From positions 1-34,244 of the IMG/VR virus record IMGVR_UViG_3300021963_007715: a DNA stretch of 34,244 nt; one strand, 5' to 3'. The position numbers and the translations under genes were made by a program. Positions 14,643-21,834 of the stretch are shown here, piece after piece. Each line of letters opens with the position of its first letter. Within the stretch, counting starts at the first letter, position 1. Source of the DNA: a virus. Below the pieces are notes generated by a model. It had not been told where the DNA came from, made no database searches, and saw only the letters and a list, made by a program, of their open reading frames with translations.

Positions 14643-14678
14643 ATTTCTCTCGTAAGTTGTATATTTATCGAGAGAAAT
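14643..14678 (-). promoter_or_regulatory. Late promoter nested in a ribosome-site-hiding hairpin
   Basis: A perfect 10-base inverted repeat, ATTTCTCTCG (14678-14669 on the minus strand) and CGAGAGAAAT (14652-14643), encloses 16 bases. The second arm contains GAGAG, the ribosome site 7 bases before the PAAR ATG. GATAAATA (14669-14662), one base off the T4 late octamer, lies at the first arm/loop border, so a transcript started from it (about 14656) would lack the first arm. Read-through RNA from the oxygenase operon upstream would keep both arms and hide the site. Confidence 0.7.
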
Positions 14679-14687
14679 ATAGGTGTA

Positions 14688-15335
14688 TTATGTATTGGCC
14701 AACTGTGCAAGATACTGTACAGTAGCAGGTGTTTGCACACCAGTTACTTGCAGTGTTACTCTGGGATGGTGGCTGGCATTGGCTGTGGCATGTGGAAGAT
14801 TTTGCCAATCAAATGTGGTCACTTCGCCAGCACGCCAACGGCTATGGCAGTAGTTGCCATAACTCCAAAACTGTCCAGATTCCCAATCAGTCAGCTGTAT
14901 TTGCACACGCAGCACACTGTTGGGATTGTCGGGATTCCACTTTTCCAACTTGTCTAGGTGCAAGTTCCAAACTTGACCAGGCATTTGCACGTGAATACGA
15001 GCCATGGAATCTTCTAAGGCAAAGCGGTCAGCAATCTCTTGCAACACAGGAGGAATTGCCCAGTTTAGATTGGTGATGACATAATCTGCTCCGTATCCTT
15101 CGCGTTCTAGGTCATAATCTTCTGCAGCCAGTTCTTCCTCGGGTCGTATTTTACCCGCAGCACCACGTGTGCGCCAGGTAGCAGATCTCGAGTTGGCCAC
15201 AATGTCTGCCAACTCTGAATCCCAACATGGCTGGATAAATCCCAGACGCACAACACGATCTTGATCAGGATCAAAACGACGATTATCAAAATGATATTGA
15301 CTGCGTTTTTTAGTTTCGTCCCATGAGCTCATCAT
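14688..15335 (-). CDS. Putative 2-oxoglutarate/Fe(II) oxygenase (HxD...H)
   Basis: 215 residues. The double-stranded beta-helix is suggested by MARIHVQMPGQVWNLHLDKL with His126-x-Asp128, the distal His182 in DWQNLPHATANASH, and Arg192 in HPRVTLQVTG as the likely 2-oxoglutarate anchor. Substrate unknown; phage 2OG oxygenases may act on DNA bases, proteins or sugars. Its ATG overlaps the stop of the sulfotransferase-like gene (ATGA), so it belongs to a three-gene cassette with that gene and the Bug-type protein. A second 2OG oxygenase lies at 31235-31885. Confidence 0.75.
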   Translation of the reverse strand: MMSSWDETKKRSQYHFDNRRFDPDQDRVVRLGFIQPCWDSELADIVANSRSATWRTRGAAGKIRPEEELAAEDYDLEREGYGADYVITNLNWAIPPVLQEIADRFALEDSMARIHVQMPGQVWNLHLDKLEKWNPDNPNSVLRVQIQLTDWESGQFWSYGNYCHSRWRAGEVTTFDWQNLPHATANASHHPRVTLQVTGVQTPATVQYLAQLANT

Positions 15336-15946
15336 ACCACAGTTACCTCAATGTCTGATTTTTTGTAACTTTGATAATATTCCATAGGTGGTGGTTCAAT
15401 GCCCAAGGTCCTTGCCAAAGTCAGGTTGTCTCCAATGTAATAACTGCCTTTCCACGCTGCCATAATATCTCTATTTTGATCTGCAATGATTCGAGCCATG
15501 TGTCGAAGATCCACATAGTACTGTTCATATTTAGGGTAAGTGATATTGAAATGACCGCACTTGACCCACCAGCCCAGACAGGCATCGTCACAGCGATGTA
15601 CCAGAATAACTGGTGAATCAGGCCAGTGTTTTTTTAGAAAATCAATGTGGTGTGCAAAAACATGACTCTTGACAATACGCACACCTTCTCCCGAGAATGG
15701 ACGATCAAATTCTGCTTCACATTCTTCTTTGCTGTAGTCAGATAATCTATCAAAAAATCCACCAAACTCCATACCAGGATCAAAGTATGCACCCAAGTGC
15801 ATGAGTTGTGGTTCTCCCCATGCACTATGCCAATACTCACGTGCCGCACTAGCATCACTGCGGTCAATACTGGAACTGAAGTAAATGTTCTTTGCTACGC
15901 TGGACCATTTACTTCCTGGGGCACCTGCCATAAAGATATATTTCAT
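15332..15946 (-). CDS. Sulfotransferase-like P-loop protein
   Basis: 204 residues starting MKYIFMAGAPGSKWSSVA, a P-loop at 8-16 with the Gly-Ser-Lys-Trp variant typical of PAPS-dependent sulfotransferase folds. RIVKSHVFAHH followed by PVILVHRCDDACLGWWVKCG resembles the 3'-phosphate-binding strand and helix, where an Arg after the strand binds PAPS. No membrane segment. The overlap with both neighbours (ATGA at each end) argues for a shared task, perhaps modification of a small molecule or cell-surface component. A nucleotide kinase is an alternative, but no Walker B pattern is plain. Confidence 0.6.
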   Translation of the reverse strand: MKYIFMAGAPGSKWSSVAKNIYFSSSIDRSDASAAREYWHSAWGEPQLMHLGAYFDPGMEFGGFFDRLSDYSKEECEAEFDRPFSGEGVRIVKSHVFAHHIDFLKKHWPDSPVILVHRCDDACLGWWVKCGHFNITYPKYEQYYVDLRHMARIIADQNRDIMAAWKGSYYIGDNLTLARTLGIEPPPMEYYQSYKKSDIEVTVV

Positions 15947-16926
15947 TTTTTTCCTATTAGGTCAACTTGATCAGCCAGTGGCATCCAAATACTACGCAAG
16001 TGTTCAATATGCTGATCAAATCCAGCAGGTGTCATTTCTGCAGGTACAGCAATAATTAAATTGTCTTCGTAGTATTTTTTCACTGCTGGAGTGTACATAG
16101 CAGCAGTGAATGCCCGGCGATACCATTCTACAATCTCTGCTGGTGCGTTTGGAGGCAGTACCAGTGACCATGCTGCATAGATATCAATGTAACTTCCGCC
16201 TACTTTGATTGGTTCTGCTTCAGGTAATTTGGCTAATTTTTGATCGCCTGTGATACCAATCACTTTGACTTTGCCGGCCTGCACCAAAGGTAGTGCAATG
16301 CTGATGGGCATGATTCCAAACTCTATACCGGCATCGCTAGCAGTGGCTGAAACTGCTTGTAATGGGCCTTGATATTGTACAAATTTAACAAGATCTTTGT
16401 TGCCTTGTGCTTTCCACATGAAATATTCAAATGTCATACGATGTGCACCTGATCCCACTGCAAAAGTAACTGGTTTGTTGGTATTTTTAACCAGCTCTGC
16501 TAGTTCAGCAGCCGTGTTGATTTTGCTCTTGGGGTTGGCCACAATAGTCAAAGGACTTTTGCCCATGCCCATTACACTGGAAAAACTGTTGTATTTGAAT
16601 TTCTTGATATCTTTTTGCCAAATATCATTGGTGATGTAAGTGCCAACATAACTGGGAACACTAATAGTGTAACCATCAGGTTTGGCTTCATACAAATAAT
16701 TACTGGCGATCACACTGTCAGCACCAGGTTTGAGTTCTATTAAAAAATTGGCATTGGGATTGGCCTTGGTTACTTCGGCTGCTAACACTCTAAATCCTAC
16801 TTCATTGCCAGATCCCGGCTGAAAACCAATAACAACACTAACAGGTTTAGTGGGTTCCCATGCCGCAGATGTCAGAGGCATAACCGATATTGCTGCCAAT
16901 AACAGGGCAGAGATAAAACGTTTCAT
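15943..16926 (-). CDS. Bug/TctC-family periplasmic substrate-binding protein
   Basis: 327 residues with a signal peptide (MKRFISALLLAAISVMPLTS, cleavage near residues 20-22). The mature part follows the Bug family of tripartite tricarboxylate transporter receptors: VSVVIGFQPGSGNEVGFRVL at the start, VGSGAHRMTFEYF, GIMPISIALPLVQAGKVKVI in the hinge region and LPPNAPAEIVEWYRRAF near the end. These proteins bind carboxylates in the periplasm and are heavily expanded in Burkholderiales. A phage copy without membrane partners (no TctA/TctB here) would feed host transporters or act on its own. The ATGA overlap with the next gene places it first in the cassette. Acquisition from a betaproteobacterial host is likely. 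Confidence 0.9.
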   Translation of the reverse strand: MKRFISALLLAAISVMPLTSAAWEPTKPVSVVIGFQPGSGNEVGFRVLAAEVTKANPNANFLIELKPGADSVIASNYLYEAKPDGYTISVPSYVGTYITNDIWQKDIKKFKYNSFSSVMGMGKSPLTIVANPKSKINTAAELAELVKNTNKPVTFAVGSGAHRMTFEYFMWKAQGNKDLVKFVQYQGPLQAVSATASDAGIEFGIMPISIALPLVQAGKVKVIGITGDQKLAKLPEAEPIKVGGSYIDIYAAWSLVLPPNAPAEIVEWYRRAFTAAMYTPAVKKYYEDNLIIAVPAEMTPAGFDQHIEHLRSIWMPLADQVDLIGKK

Positions 16927-16977
16927 TTTTTGTTTCCTTGTGAAAAATATGATATATAACTTGATAATAAAACAAGT

Positions 16978-17012
16978 GCATAAATTTTTATGCTTTTGTA
17001 ATTTTATTTATC
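16978..17012 (-). promoter_or_regulatory. Late-like promoter and leader hairpin upstream of the Bug gene
   Basis: GATAAATA (17012-17005 on the minus strand) is followed by a leader with GCATAA-AAAT-TTATGC (16993-16978). The leader runs about 75 bases to the Bug ATG, which has AAGGAA 8 bases upstream. The region is very A/T rich, so a chance octamer match is quite possible. Confidence 0.4.
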
Positions 17013-17030
17013 TTTTTAGAGAAAATTTTT

Positions 17031-17765
17031 ATGAATAGCAAAATTTTTAATCACATTTTAGAAAAAATGAAAGATACCTTTCATTTAGCCAAATATGACG
17101 AAATTCGTGTAGCGTTTAGTGGCAAGACAAAATTAGACGATTTGCCGTGGACTCCGGCACGTAAATTGAAATTTCAACAAGATTTGGAATCTACGTTTGG
17201 TGTACCTGTTGAATTAGAAGGCACCCTAGCACAACTGGTAGAACGCACAGATGTTCGTTACTTGATGTGGTTTTTTGGAGAAATTTGGAAACCCAGAACT
17301 GAAAGATATCATTGGACTGGATATCGTATTGCCGAAGAAATTTGTCGTGCAAATCCACGCAAAGTATTAGACATAGGTTGCGGATACAATCCATTCAAAG
17401 GGCGTATTCCAAATTTGATTGGTATTGATCCTTACAACAACTGTGCCGACTTCCAAGTTGACATCATGGACTATCATGTGGAACCAGCCAGCTTTGATCA
17501 TGTGATTGCGTTGGGATCCATCAACTTCAACAGTCGAGAGGACATCGAAGAACGCTTTAGTGCCACTGTAAATCTGTTGGCACCGGGTGGTCATTTATGG
17601 ATGCGTTGTAACCCTGGACATAGTCACAAAAATGGACCATGGGTTGATATATTTCCATGGTCCTTTGATGTTGCTTATGAGTTGGCTAAAAAATACAACC
17701 TAACTCTAGAAACGCTTAAACAGGATCAAGACAGATTGTTTTTCCTGTTTCGGCGCAACGCTTAA
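17031..17765 (+). CDS. SAM-dependent class I methyltransferase
   Basis: 244 residues. Motif I is KVLDIGCGYNP (111-121), followed by LIGIDPYNNCADFQVDIMD for the acidic ribose-contact loop, FDHVIALGSINF for motif IV and LLAPGGHLWMRCNPG near 195-210. The N-terminal 75 residues look helical; TKLDDLPWTPARKLKFQQDL followed by FGVPVELEG recalls carrier-protein-like domains of hydroxy-acid pathways, but no phosphopantetheine Ser is seen. Substrate unknown. Plus-strand singleton, with its TAA sharing TTAA with the opposing stop, and an A/T-rich upstream region that differs from its surroundings. Confidence 0.82.
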   Translation: MNSKIFNHILEKMKDTFHLAKYDEIRVAFSGKTKLDDLPWTPARKLKFQQDLESTFGVPVELEGTLAQLVERTDVRYLMWFFGEIWKPRTERYHWTGYRIAEEICRANPRKVLDIGCGYNPFKGRIPNLIGIDPYNNCADFQVDIMDYHVEPASFDHVIALGSINFNSREDIEERFSATVNLLAPGGHLWMRCNPGHSHKNGPWVDIFPWSFDVAYELAKKYNLTLETLKQDQDRLFFLFRRNA

Positions 17766-18064
17766 CCTACCAAGATCTTCTTTTCCGGCGGTACTACTAC
17801 GCCGGTTGTTACTTCAATATACTTGGTTTTGATATCATCCTTGGCGTCAGCAATCATGGAAACGGCTGCGCCATACAGCACAATTTCCTTGTCCAAGTTG
17901 CCACTGAACATGCTGGGCATCATTTGCAGGCCTTGTTGAGTTGGTGCCATGCTGACGGGTTGTTTCAAAATAAACATGCCATCGGTTACTTCTACAATCT
18001 TGGCAATCAGCTCTTCGCCACTGTTTAATTTAAAAACCAATATTTCGTCTTTTTCGATCTTCAT
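17762..18064 (-). CDS. Sm-like-fold hypothetical protein
   Basis: 100 residues. VFKLNSGEELIAKIVEVTDGMFILKQ (10-35) has the strand-turn-strand pattern of Sm/Lsm or Hfq-type barrels, and VTTGVVVPPEKKILV closes it. Residues 36-60 are Met/Gln/Pro-rich. Small proteins of this shape are common beside nrd genes in T4-like marine phages, with unknown role. AAGGA 5 bases before the ATG; last gene of the nrd operon. The Sm link is a pattern guess. Confidence 0.6.
   Translation of the reverse strand: MKIEKDEILVFKLNSGEELIAKIVEVTDGMFILKQPVSMAPTQQGLQMMPSMFSGNLDKEIVLYGAAVSMIADAKDDIKTKYIEVTTGVVVPPEKKILVG
17785..17805 (+). terminator. Possible plus-strand terminator after the methyltransferase
   Basis: CCGGCG (17785-17790) pairs with CGCCGG (17800-17805) over a 9-base loop, followed by TTGTTACTT on the plus strand. 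The T-run is imperfect, and the stem lies inside the opposing coding end, so it may be chance. Confidence 0.3.
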
Positions 18065-18066
18065 CG

Positions 18067-18309
18067 TTATCCTTTAAGTTGTGTCCAAAAGTTCTCAGGT
18101 TGTGCTACTAAACCCTGATAGCCACCTTGCAATAGTGTGTCGCCGTTGAAAATTTGTGGCACGCTACGCAAACCTTGGTCTACTAAAAAGCCACGTGCAT
18201 CCGGCTGTTCTTCAAGATTAATGGTTTGGTATGCTACGCCGCGGCTTTCCAACAGTGTTTTTGCACGATCGCAATAGGGGCAATTATTTTTTGTGTATAC
18301 TGTTAACAT
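18067..18309 (-). CDS. Glutaredoxin
   Basis: 80 residues with the dithiol site Cys10-Pro-Tyr-Cys13, the cis-proline in SVPQIF (49-54) and the GGY glutathione-contact loop (62-64). Glutaredoxins reduce the class I ribonucleotide reductase, here nrdA/nrdB about 1.6-6 kb upstream in the same orientation; T4 nrdC has the same role. A perfect consensus sigma-70 promoter precedes it, so it can also be expressed without nrdA. AGGAA about 7 bases before the ATG. Confidence 0.93.
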   Translation of the reverse strand: MLTVYTKNNCPYCDRAKTLLESRGVAYQTINLEEQPDARGFLVDQGLRSVPQIFNGDTLLQGGYQGLVAQPENFWTQLKG

Positions 18310-18323
18310 ATCAATTTCCTAGT

Positions 18324-19502
18324 TTAGATTATAGCAGTTTCAATCAGGTGTGTCAAGTGTTTTGCAGTTGCAGGACTAACTGTCCATCCCAAATGTCCAT
18401 GCCCAGTATGATAGAACACCCGCGAGTCTGTTTGACTTTGGCGCACTATGGGCATCATGTTGGGAGTCATGGGACGTAGACAGGCCCAAGATTGATAATC
18501 ATGTGTGTTGATTTGTGGTAAATTTTCATGCACCCAATTCAACAGGGGTTGGATCCTGTCCTTGCGTATGTCATAGTTTTCACCGGTGAGTTCAGCAGTG
18601 CCAGCCACACGCAGTCTGTTGCCCAAGGGAGAAGCTACTATTTTGGCTTGATCATCCAACAAACTGGTCTTGGGTAACAGTCTAGGATCAACATTGTTGA
18701 TGGTAATGCTGTAGCCTTTGACAGGATAGATAGGCAACGAATCGCTAATGCTACGAGCCAACTCAACTGACCCAACTCCGGCCGACACTACCACTGCGTC
18801 ATACTGTATTGACAGAGATTCCAAGCTGTCTAGTCGGGAATCATAATGAAATTCAACCGCGTACTTATCTTTCAACACACGGCACAGTTCGTGACAGAAT
18901 TTATGCATGTCGCCAACCCAATCACCGGCAGTCCAAGCACCGCCTAAGATACCGCTGGCTAAGAGACGTGGATCTGTGTCAGCAACAGTTTGAGCGTCCA
19001 TGATACTCCATTCACACCCGTTTGATTCATACAATTCTCGTGCTTGTATGGCTGCGTCAAAGTATTTTTGATCTTTGTAAAAATGCAAAATACCGCACGT
19101 GACCTGATCAAAATTTTCAATACCTTCTTCGTTGATTAAGTCTTGATATAACTTGCGCGATTCAAGCCCCAAGCGAATGGTTTCCGCTGTGTTCTTGGCA
19201 TAGTCACCTCGTAGTGTATGGTAAAGGAACTCGGTCATCCATTTGATTTTGGCCCATTCAAATGTAGGGCGTATCAGTAAAGGTGCATCCTTGCGCAGCA
19301 TCCATTTGATGCCTTTCTTTACATTGCTCCATGTATTCCAAACTTCGCTGTTTGACACAGACACTTGCGCACCGTTGGCATAACTGGTGCGCATGGCGGC
19401 ATACCGTTCTTGATCTACAACTGTGACTTTATGGCCCGACTTGGCCAAATAGTAAGCAGCCATAACGCCGCTGATACCTGCTCCTACTACTGCAATTTTC
19501 AT
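18324..19502 (-). CDS. DadA-like FAD-dependent amine/D-amino-acid oxidoreductase
   Basis: 392 residues of the DAO family. The N-terminal dinucleotide site is GAGISGVMAAYYLAKSGHKV (7-26), followed by acidic DQERYAAMRTSYANGAQVS, the region where DadA proteins contact FAD. Later VVSAGVGSVELA, YPVKGYSITI, LRVAGTAELTG and the closing GHGHLGWTVSPATA match the conserved FAD/substrate blocks of D-amino-acid dehydrogenases. These oxidise D-amino acids (notably D-Ala) to 2-oxo acids and ammonia. Its position inside an nrd operon is unusual. Origin by transfer from a proteobacterial host is likely; the precise substrate is not readable. Confidence 0.88.
   Translation of the reverse strand: MKIAVVGAGISGVMAAYYLAKSGHKVTVVDQERYAAMRTSYANGAQVSVSNSEVWNTWSNVKKGIKWMLRKDAPLLIRPTFEWAKIKWMTEFLYHTLRGDYAKNTAETIRLGLESRKLYQDLINEEGIENFDQVTCGILHFYKDQKYFDAAIQARELYESNGCEWSIMDAQTVADTDPRLLASGILGGAWTAGDWVGDMHKFCHELCRVLKDKYAVEFHYDSRLDSLESLSIQYDAVVVSAGVGSVELARSISDSLPIYPVKGYSITINNVDPRLLPKTSLLDDQAKIVASPLGNRLRVAGTAELTGENYDIRKDRIQPLLNWVHENLPQINTHDYQSWACLRPMTPNMMPIVRQSQTDSRVFYHTGHGHLGWTVSPATAKHLTHLIETAII
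18328..18356 (-). promoter_or_regulatory. Perfect sigma-70 promoter for glutaredoxin
   Basis: TTGACA (18356-18351), 17-base spacer, TATAAT (18333-18328) on the minus strand, inside the dadA coding end. The -10 is 18 bases before the glutaredoxin ATG. Confidence 0.88.
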
Positions 19503-19528
19503 TTAATAATTTTCCAATACTGAAAGTA

Positions 19529-19858
19529 TTATAAAGATTTGTTTACTACTTCAAATATGATACCATTTTCTGTTTGATATCGCATGAAAAATGCCAACCA
19601 CTCAGAATCTGTTCCTTTTCCTTGCGCGGCTGTGACTTCGTCTTTCCAAACATACACTCTGTCATTGACAGTACCTGTGCCTTCGACTACTACAAGATCC
19701 CCGCGAGCAATGGCTCGATCTCTCAAATCAAACTGCCGTAATTCGGCAGCACGAAACTGAGCTTGTTCGACCATAGACAAAGTTTCTATCCATTTATGTA
19801 GTGGTATAGCTGGTTGGCCATCTTGAGTCTTGTAGACAAATTCTTGTGCAACTGGCAT
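19529..19858 (-). CDS. Hypothetical protein between nrdB and dadA
   Basis: 109 residues, acidic, unrecognised. Contains RGDLVVVEGTGTVNDRVYVW, which looks like a small beta barrel, and ends YQTENGIIFEVVNKSL. Two bases separate its ATG from the nrdB stop. The 26 bases after it hold a small hairpin (AATACT-TTC-AGTATT) and a TATAAT overlapping its stop with TTTGAA 16 bases upstream, a possible weak promoter for dadA. Confidence 0.7.
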   Translation of the reverse strand: MPVAQEFVYKTQDGQPAIPLHKWIETLSMVEQAQFRAAELRQFDLRDRAIARGDLVVVEGTGTVNDRVYVWKDEVTAAQGKGTDSEWLAFFMRYQTENGIIFEVVNKSL

Positions 19859-19860
19859 GA

Positions 19861-20961
19861 TTATAGATTTGGTAGTTGTTCGTAATCAAGCTCGTCGCTC
19901 ATGACACCAATTACATAGTTTGTTGATTCAGTTTCCTGCAGAGCCGACTGCTTCTTGTGTATGTCAGTGTGCTTGTTGAACCACGGAATTGGCGTTGAGC
20001 GAGGTGCTGTACCTTGGTATTTGATACCTATCTGTTTGAGTGCATCCACTGCTGTGTAGTCTACAAAGTCCATTAAAATGTTGGCATTGAGTCCAATCAC
20101 AGGACCTTTCTTAAACAGGTACACAGCCCAATCTTTTTCTTCACGGATAACATCTTTGTAGATCTCGTAAACTTCAGCTTCGCATTCAGCTTTGGCTTGT
20201 GCAAAGCGTGGATCTTCTTTGACCACTTGATTGATCAGGAAAGCTGTCCAACCTTTGTGTAACAGTTCGTCTTGTAGAATCAAACTGATGATGTTGCCGT
20301 TGCCAATGAAGATACGATTTTCGACCATGGCCAAACTTGTAGCAAAGCTGACCATAAAGCGGAATGCTTCTAAGGCATAGCTAGCATGTAGTGCTAGCCA
20401 AATGGCTTTGATATGACCATCTTCTTGTACATACAAGTCTGCTTCTTTACAGCAATTGAGCTTATGCAATGCATCGTAGTATTTGCCTACGCTACTGGCC
20501 ATACCAACAATCTCTTCAGTATCGTGAATTGTGTTGAACACATCCTTAGGCACGTTGTAAATGTTGCGAATGATATGACTGTAGCTACGACTGTGAATAT
20601 TGGTTTCAAAGAAGCTCCAGTTATACATTAGTGCTTCCAGTTCAGGCAAACTTACACATGGTGTAAACACTTGCGCAGGACCTCGTCCTTGTAAACTATC
20701 TAGTGCTGTTTGTCGCAACAAATTACTGGTGAAGATATGCTTGACAGCATCACTGGCGTCCTTGAAGTCGCCGGCGTCCTTGGTAAGACTGATCTCTTCT
20801 GGTACCCAATAAAAACCACGTGCTGTAGTTTCAAAGTTGGCAACCTTGTTGTACTTGACTTCTTCAAAGCGTTGGATAGTAACCGGGCCTGCTGGATCCA
20901 GAAACATCTTGCGATTTAAGTAATCTGTTTTTGTTTTCAAATTGTATTGTGCTTTGCTCAT
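19861..20961 (-). CDS. nrdB: Class I ribonucleotide reductase beta subunit
   Basis: 366 residues, ferritin-like radical-generating subunit. Ligand and radical candidates by alignment with E. coli: Asp88 in ALDSLQGRGP (Asp84), Glu119 (Glu115), His123 (His118), Tyr127 in HSRSY (Tyr122), Glu214 (Glu204), Glu232 and His235 in DELLH (Glu238, His241). The E-to-H spacing is 4 (ETNIH) where E. coli has 3 (ETIH). The C-terminal SDELDYEQLPNL is the tail that binds the alpha subunit. The ATG overlaps the 81-aa gene stop. Confidence 0.95.
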   Translation of the reverse strand: MSKAQYNLKTKTDYLNRKMFLDPAGPVTIQRFEEVKYNKVANFETTARGFYWVPEEISLTKDAGDFKDASDAVKHIFTSNLLRQTALDSLQGRGPAQVFTPCVSLPELEALMYNWSFFETNIHSRSYSHIIRNIYNVPKDVFNTIHDTEEIVGMASSVGKYYDALHKLNCCKEADLYVQEDGHIKAIWLALHASYALEAFRFMVSFATSLAMVENRIFIGNGNIISLILQDELLHKGWTAFLINQVVKEDPRFAQAKAECEAEVYEIYKDVIREEKDWAVYLFKKGPVIGLNANILMDFVDYTAVDALKQIGIKYQGTAPRSTPIPWFNKHTDIHKKQSALQETESTNYVIGVMSDELDYEQLPNL

Positions 20962-21203
20962 ATTTTATCTTCTTTAATCAATTCGTGTTCGTTCCATACG
21001 TTTCTATTATGTACTGCACTTTCTTTTAACAATCTCCATGTTTTTTCTTTAGCTGTTTCAGTCCAAGTAAAGTATAAATTGTTTAAAGGAGGTCGTCCAG
21101 TGTGTTTATCGTACAGTGATTTATGCTGATGGTAGGTACATAACCATATTAGTTTGCCGCTGGTTACAGTAACAGGCCACCAGGCAAACTTTTTACTTTC
21201 CAT
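20958..21203 (-). CDS. Hypothetical protein in the nrd operon
   Basis: 81 residues from ATG 21203 (a TTG at 21224 is possible but is inside the aldolase gene). Trp/Lys/His-rich: FAWWPVTVTSGKLIWLCTYH, then WRLLKESAVHNRNVWNEHEL. Overlaps the aldolase end by 11 bases and nrdB by 4. No recognised family, but the fixed place in the operon makes it real. Confidence 0.72.
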   Translation of the reverse strand: MESKKFAWWPVTVTSGKLIWLCTYHQHKSLYDKHTGRPPLNNLYFTWTETAKEKTWRLLKESAVHNRNVWNEHELIKEDKI

Positions 21204-21834
21204 AATTGCCCGACGCCAGTACAATCTTGCAAATATGTTCTAGTCGTTCGATATGTTCGTATGCACGCCACGGACTGGTATCAATAGCAACTACTCCGTG
21301 TCCTTTGATTCCTATGATATCAAATGGTACATTTCCGTGTCGGTCTATCTGCAATTTTTCTAAAGTCTGATCAGCAAGCTCTTGACTGATAGGAGGCACG
21401 TCGCCCACATTGGGTGCAACTCTGGTATAACGATTCAGTTCTGGAAACGCATCGCTGATTCTGCTAAGGTCAATCCCGGCATGCATAGCAGCAATACAGT
21501 AAGTGGGATGAACATGAACAACCACACGAACATCGTCTCGATGTTGCCCCATTTCTTTCTGTAGACCAAAGTGCAAGGGTATCTCTCCACTGGGTATGAG
21601 TTTCTCACTGATATCAGTATAAGGCAATACAACCCATCCAGTATCTTCGTCAGGGCGTCTTGTTATACCAATCTTCTTAAACTGATCGGGCTGTAAGGTT
21701 TGCTTACGCACACCCGACGGTGTAATATAAAAGTGATCACGGTCGTGATGACGAATACTTACATTGCCGTCACGACTAGTAATCCAATTACGCTTGTAAG
21801 CGTCTACCATTATGTCACAAATAGTTTCAAGCAT
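21193..21834 (-). CDS. Class II aldolase/adducin-family protein
   Basis: 213 residues of the FucA/AraD/MtnB family. SRDGNVSIR (20-28) is the substrate-phosphate loop, SGE (82-84) carries the catalytic-type Glu, and HVHPTY (107-112) plus GHGVVAID (178-185) give the zinc His residues 107, 109 and 179. Family members split or dehydrate sugar phosphates or methylthioribulose phosphate. Substrate cannot be told from motifs. It sits between nrdA and nrdB, overlapping nrdA as TAATG, so it is made with the reductase. An aldolase acting on deoxyribose- or sulfur-salvage intermediates would suit the context, but that is speculation. Confidence 0.88.
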   Translation of the reverse strand: MLETICDIMVDAYKRNWITSRDGNVSIRHHDRDHFYITPSGVRKQTLQPDQFKKIGITRRPDEDTGWVVLPYTDISEKLIPSGEIPLHFGLQKEMGQHRDDVRVVVHVHPTYCIAAMHAGIDLSRISDAFPELNRYTRVAPNVGDVPPISQELADQTLEKLQIDRHGNVPFDIIGIKGHGVVAIDTSPWRAYEHIERLEHICKIVLASGNYGK

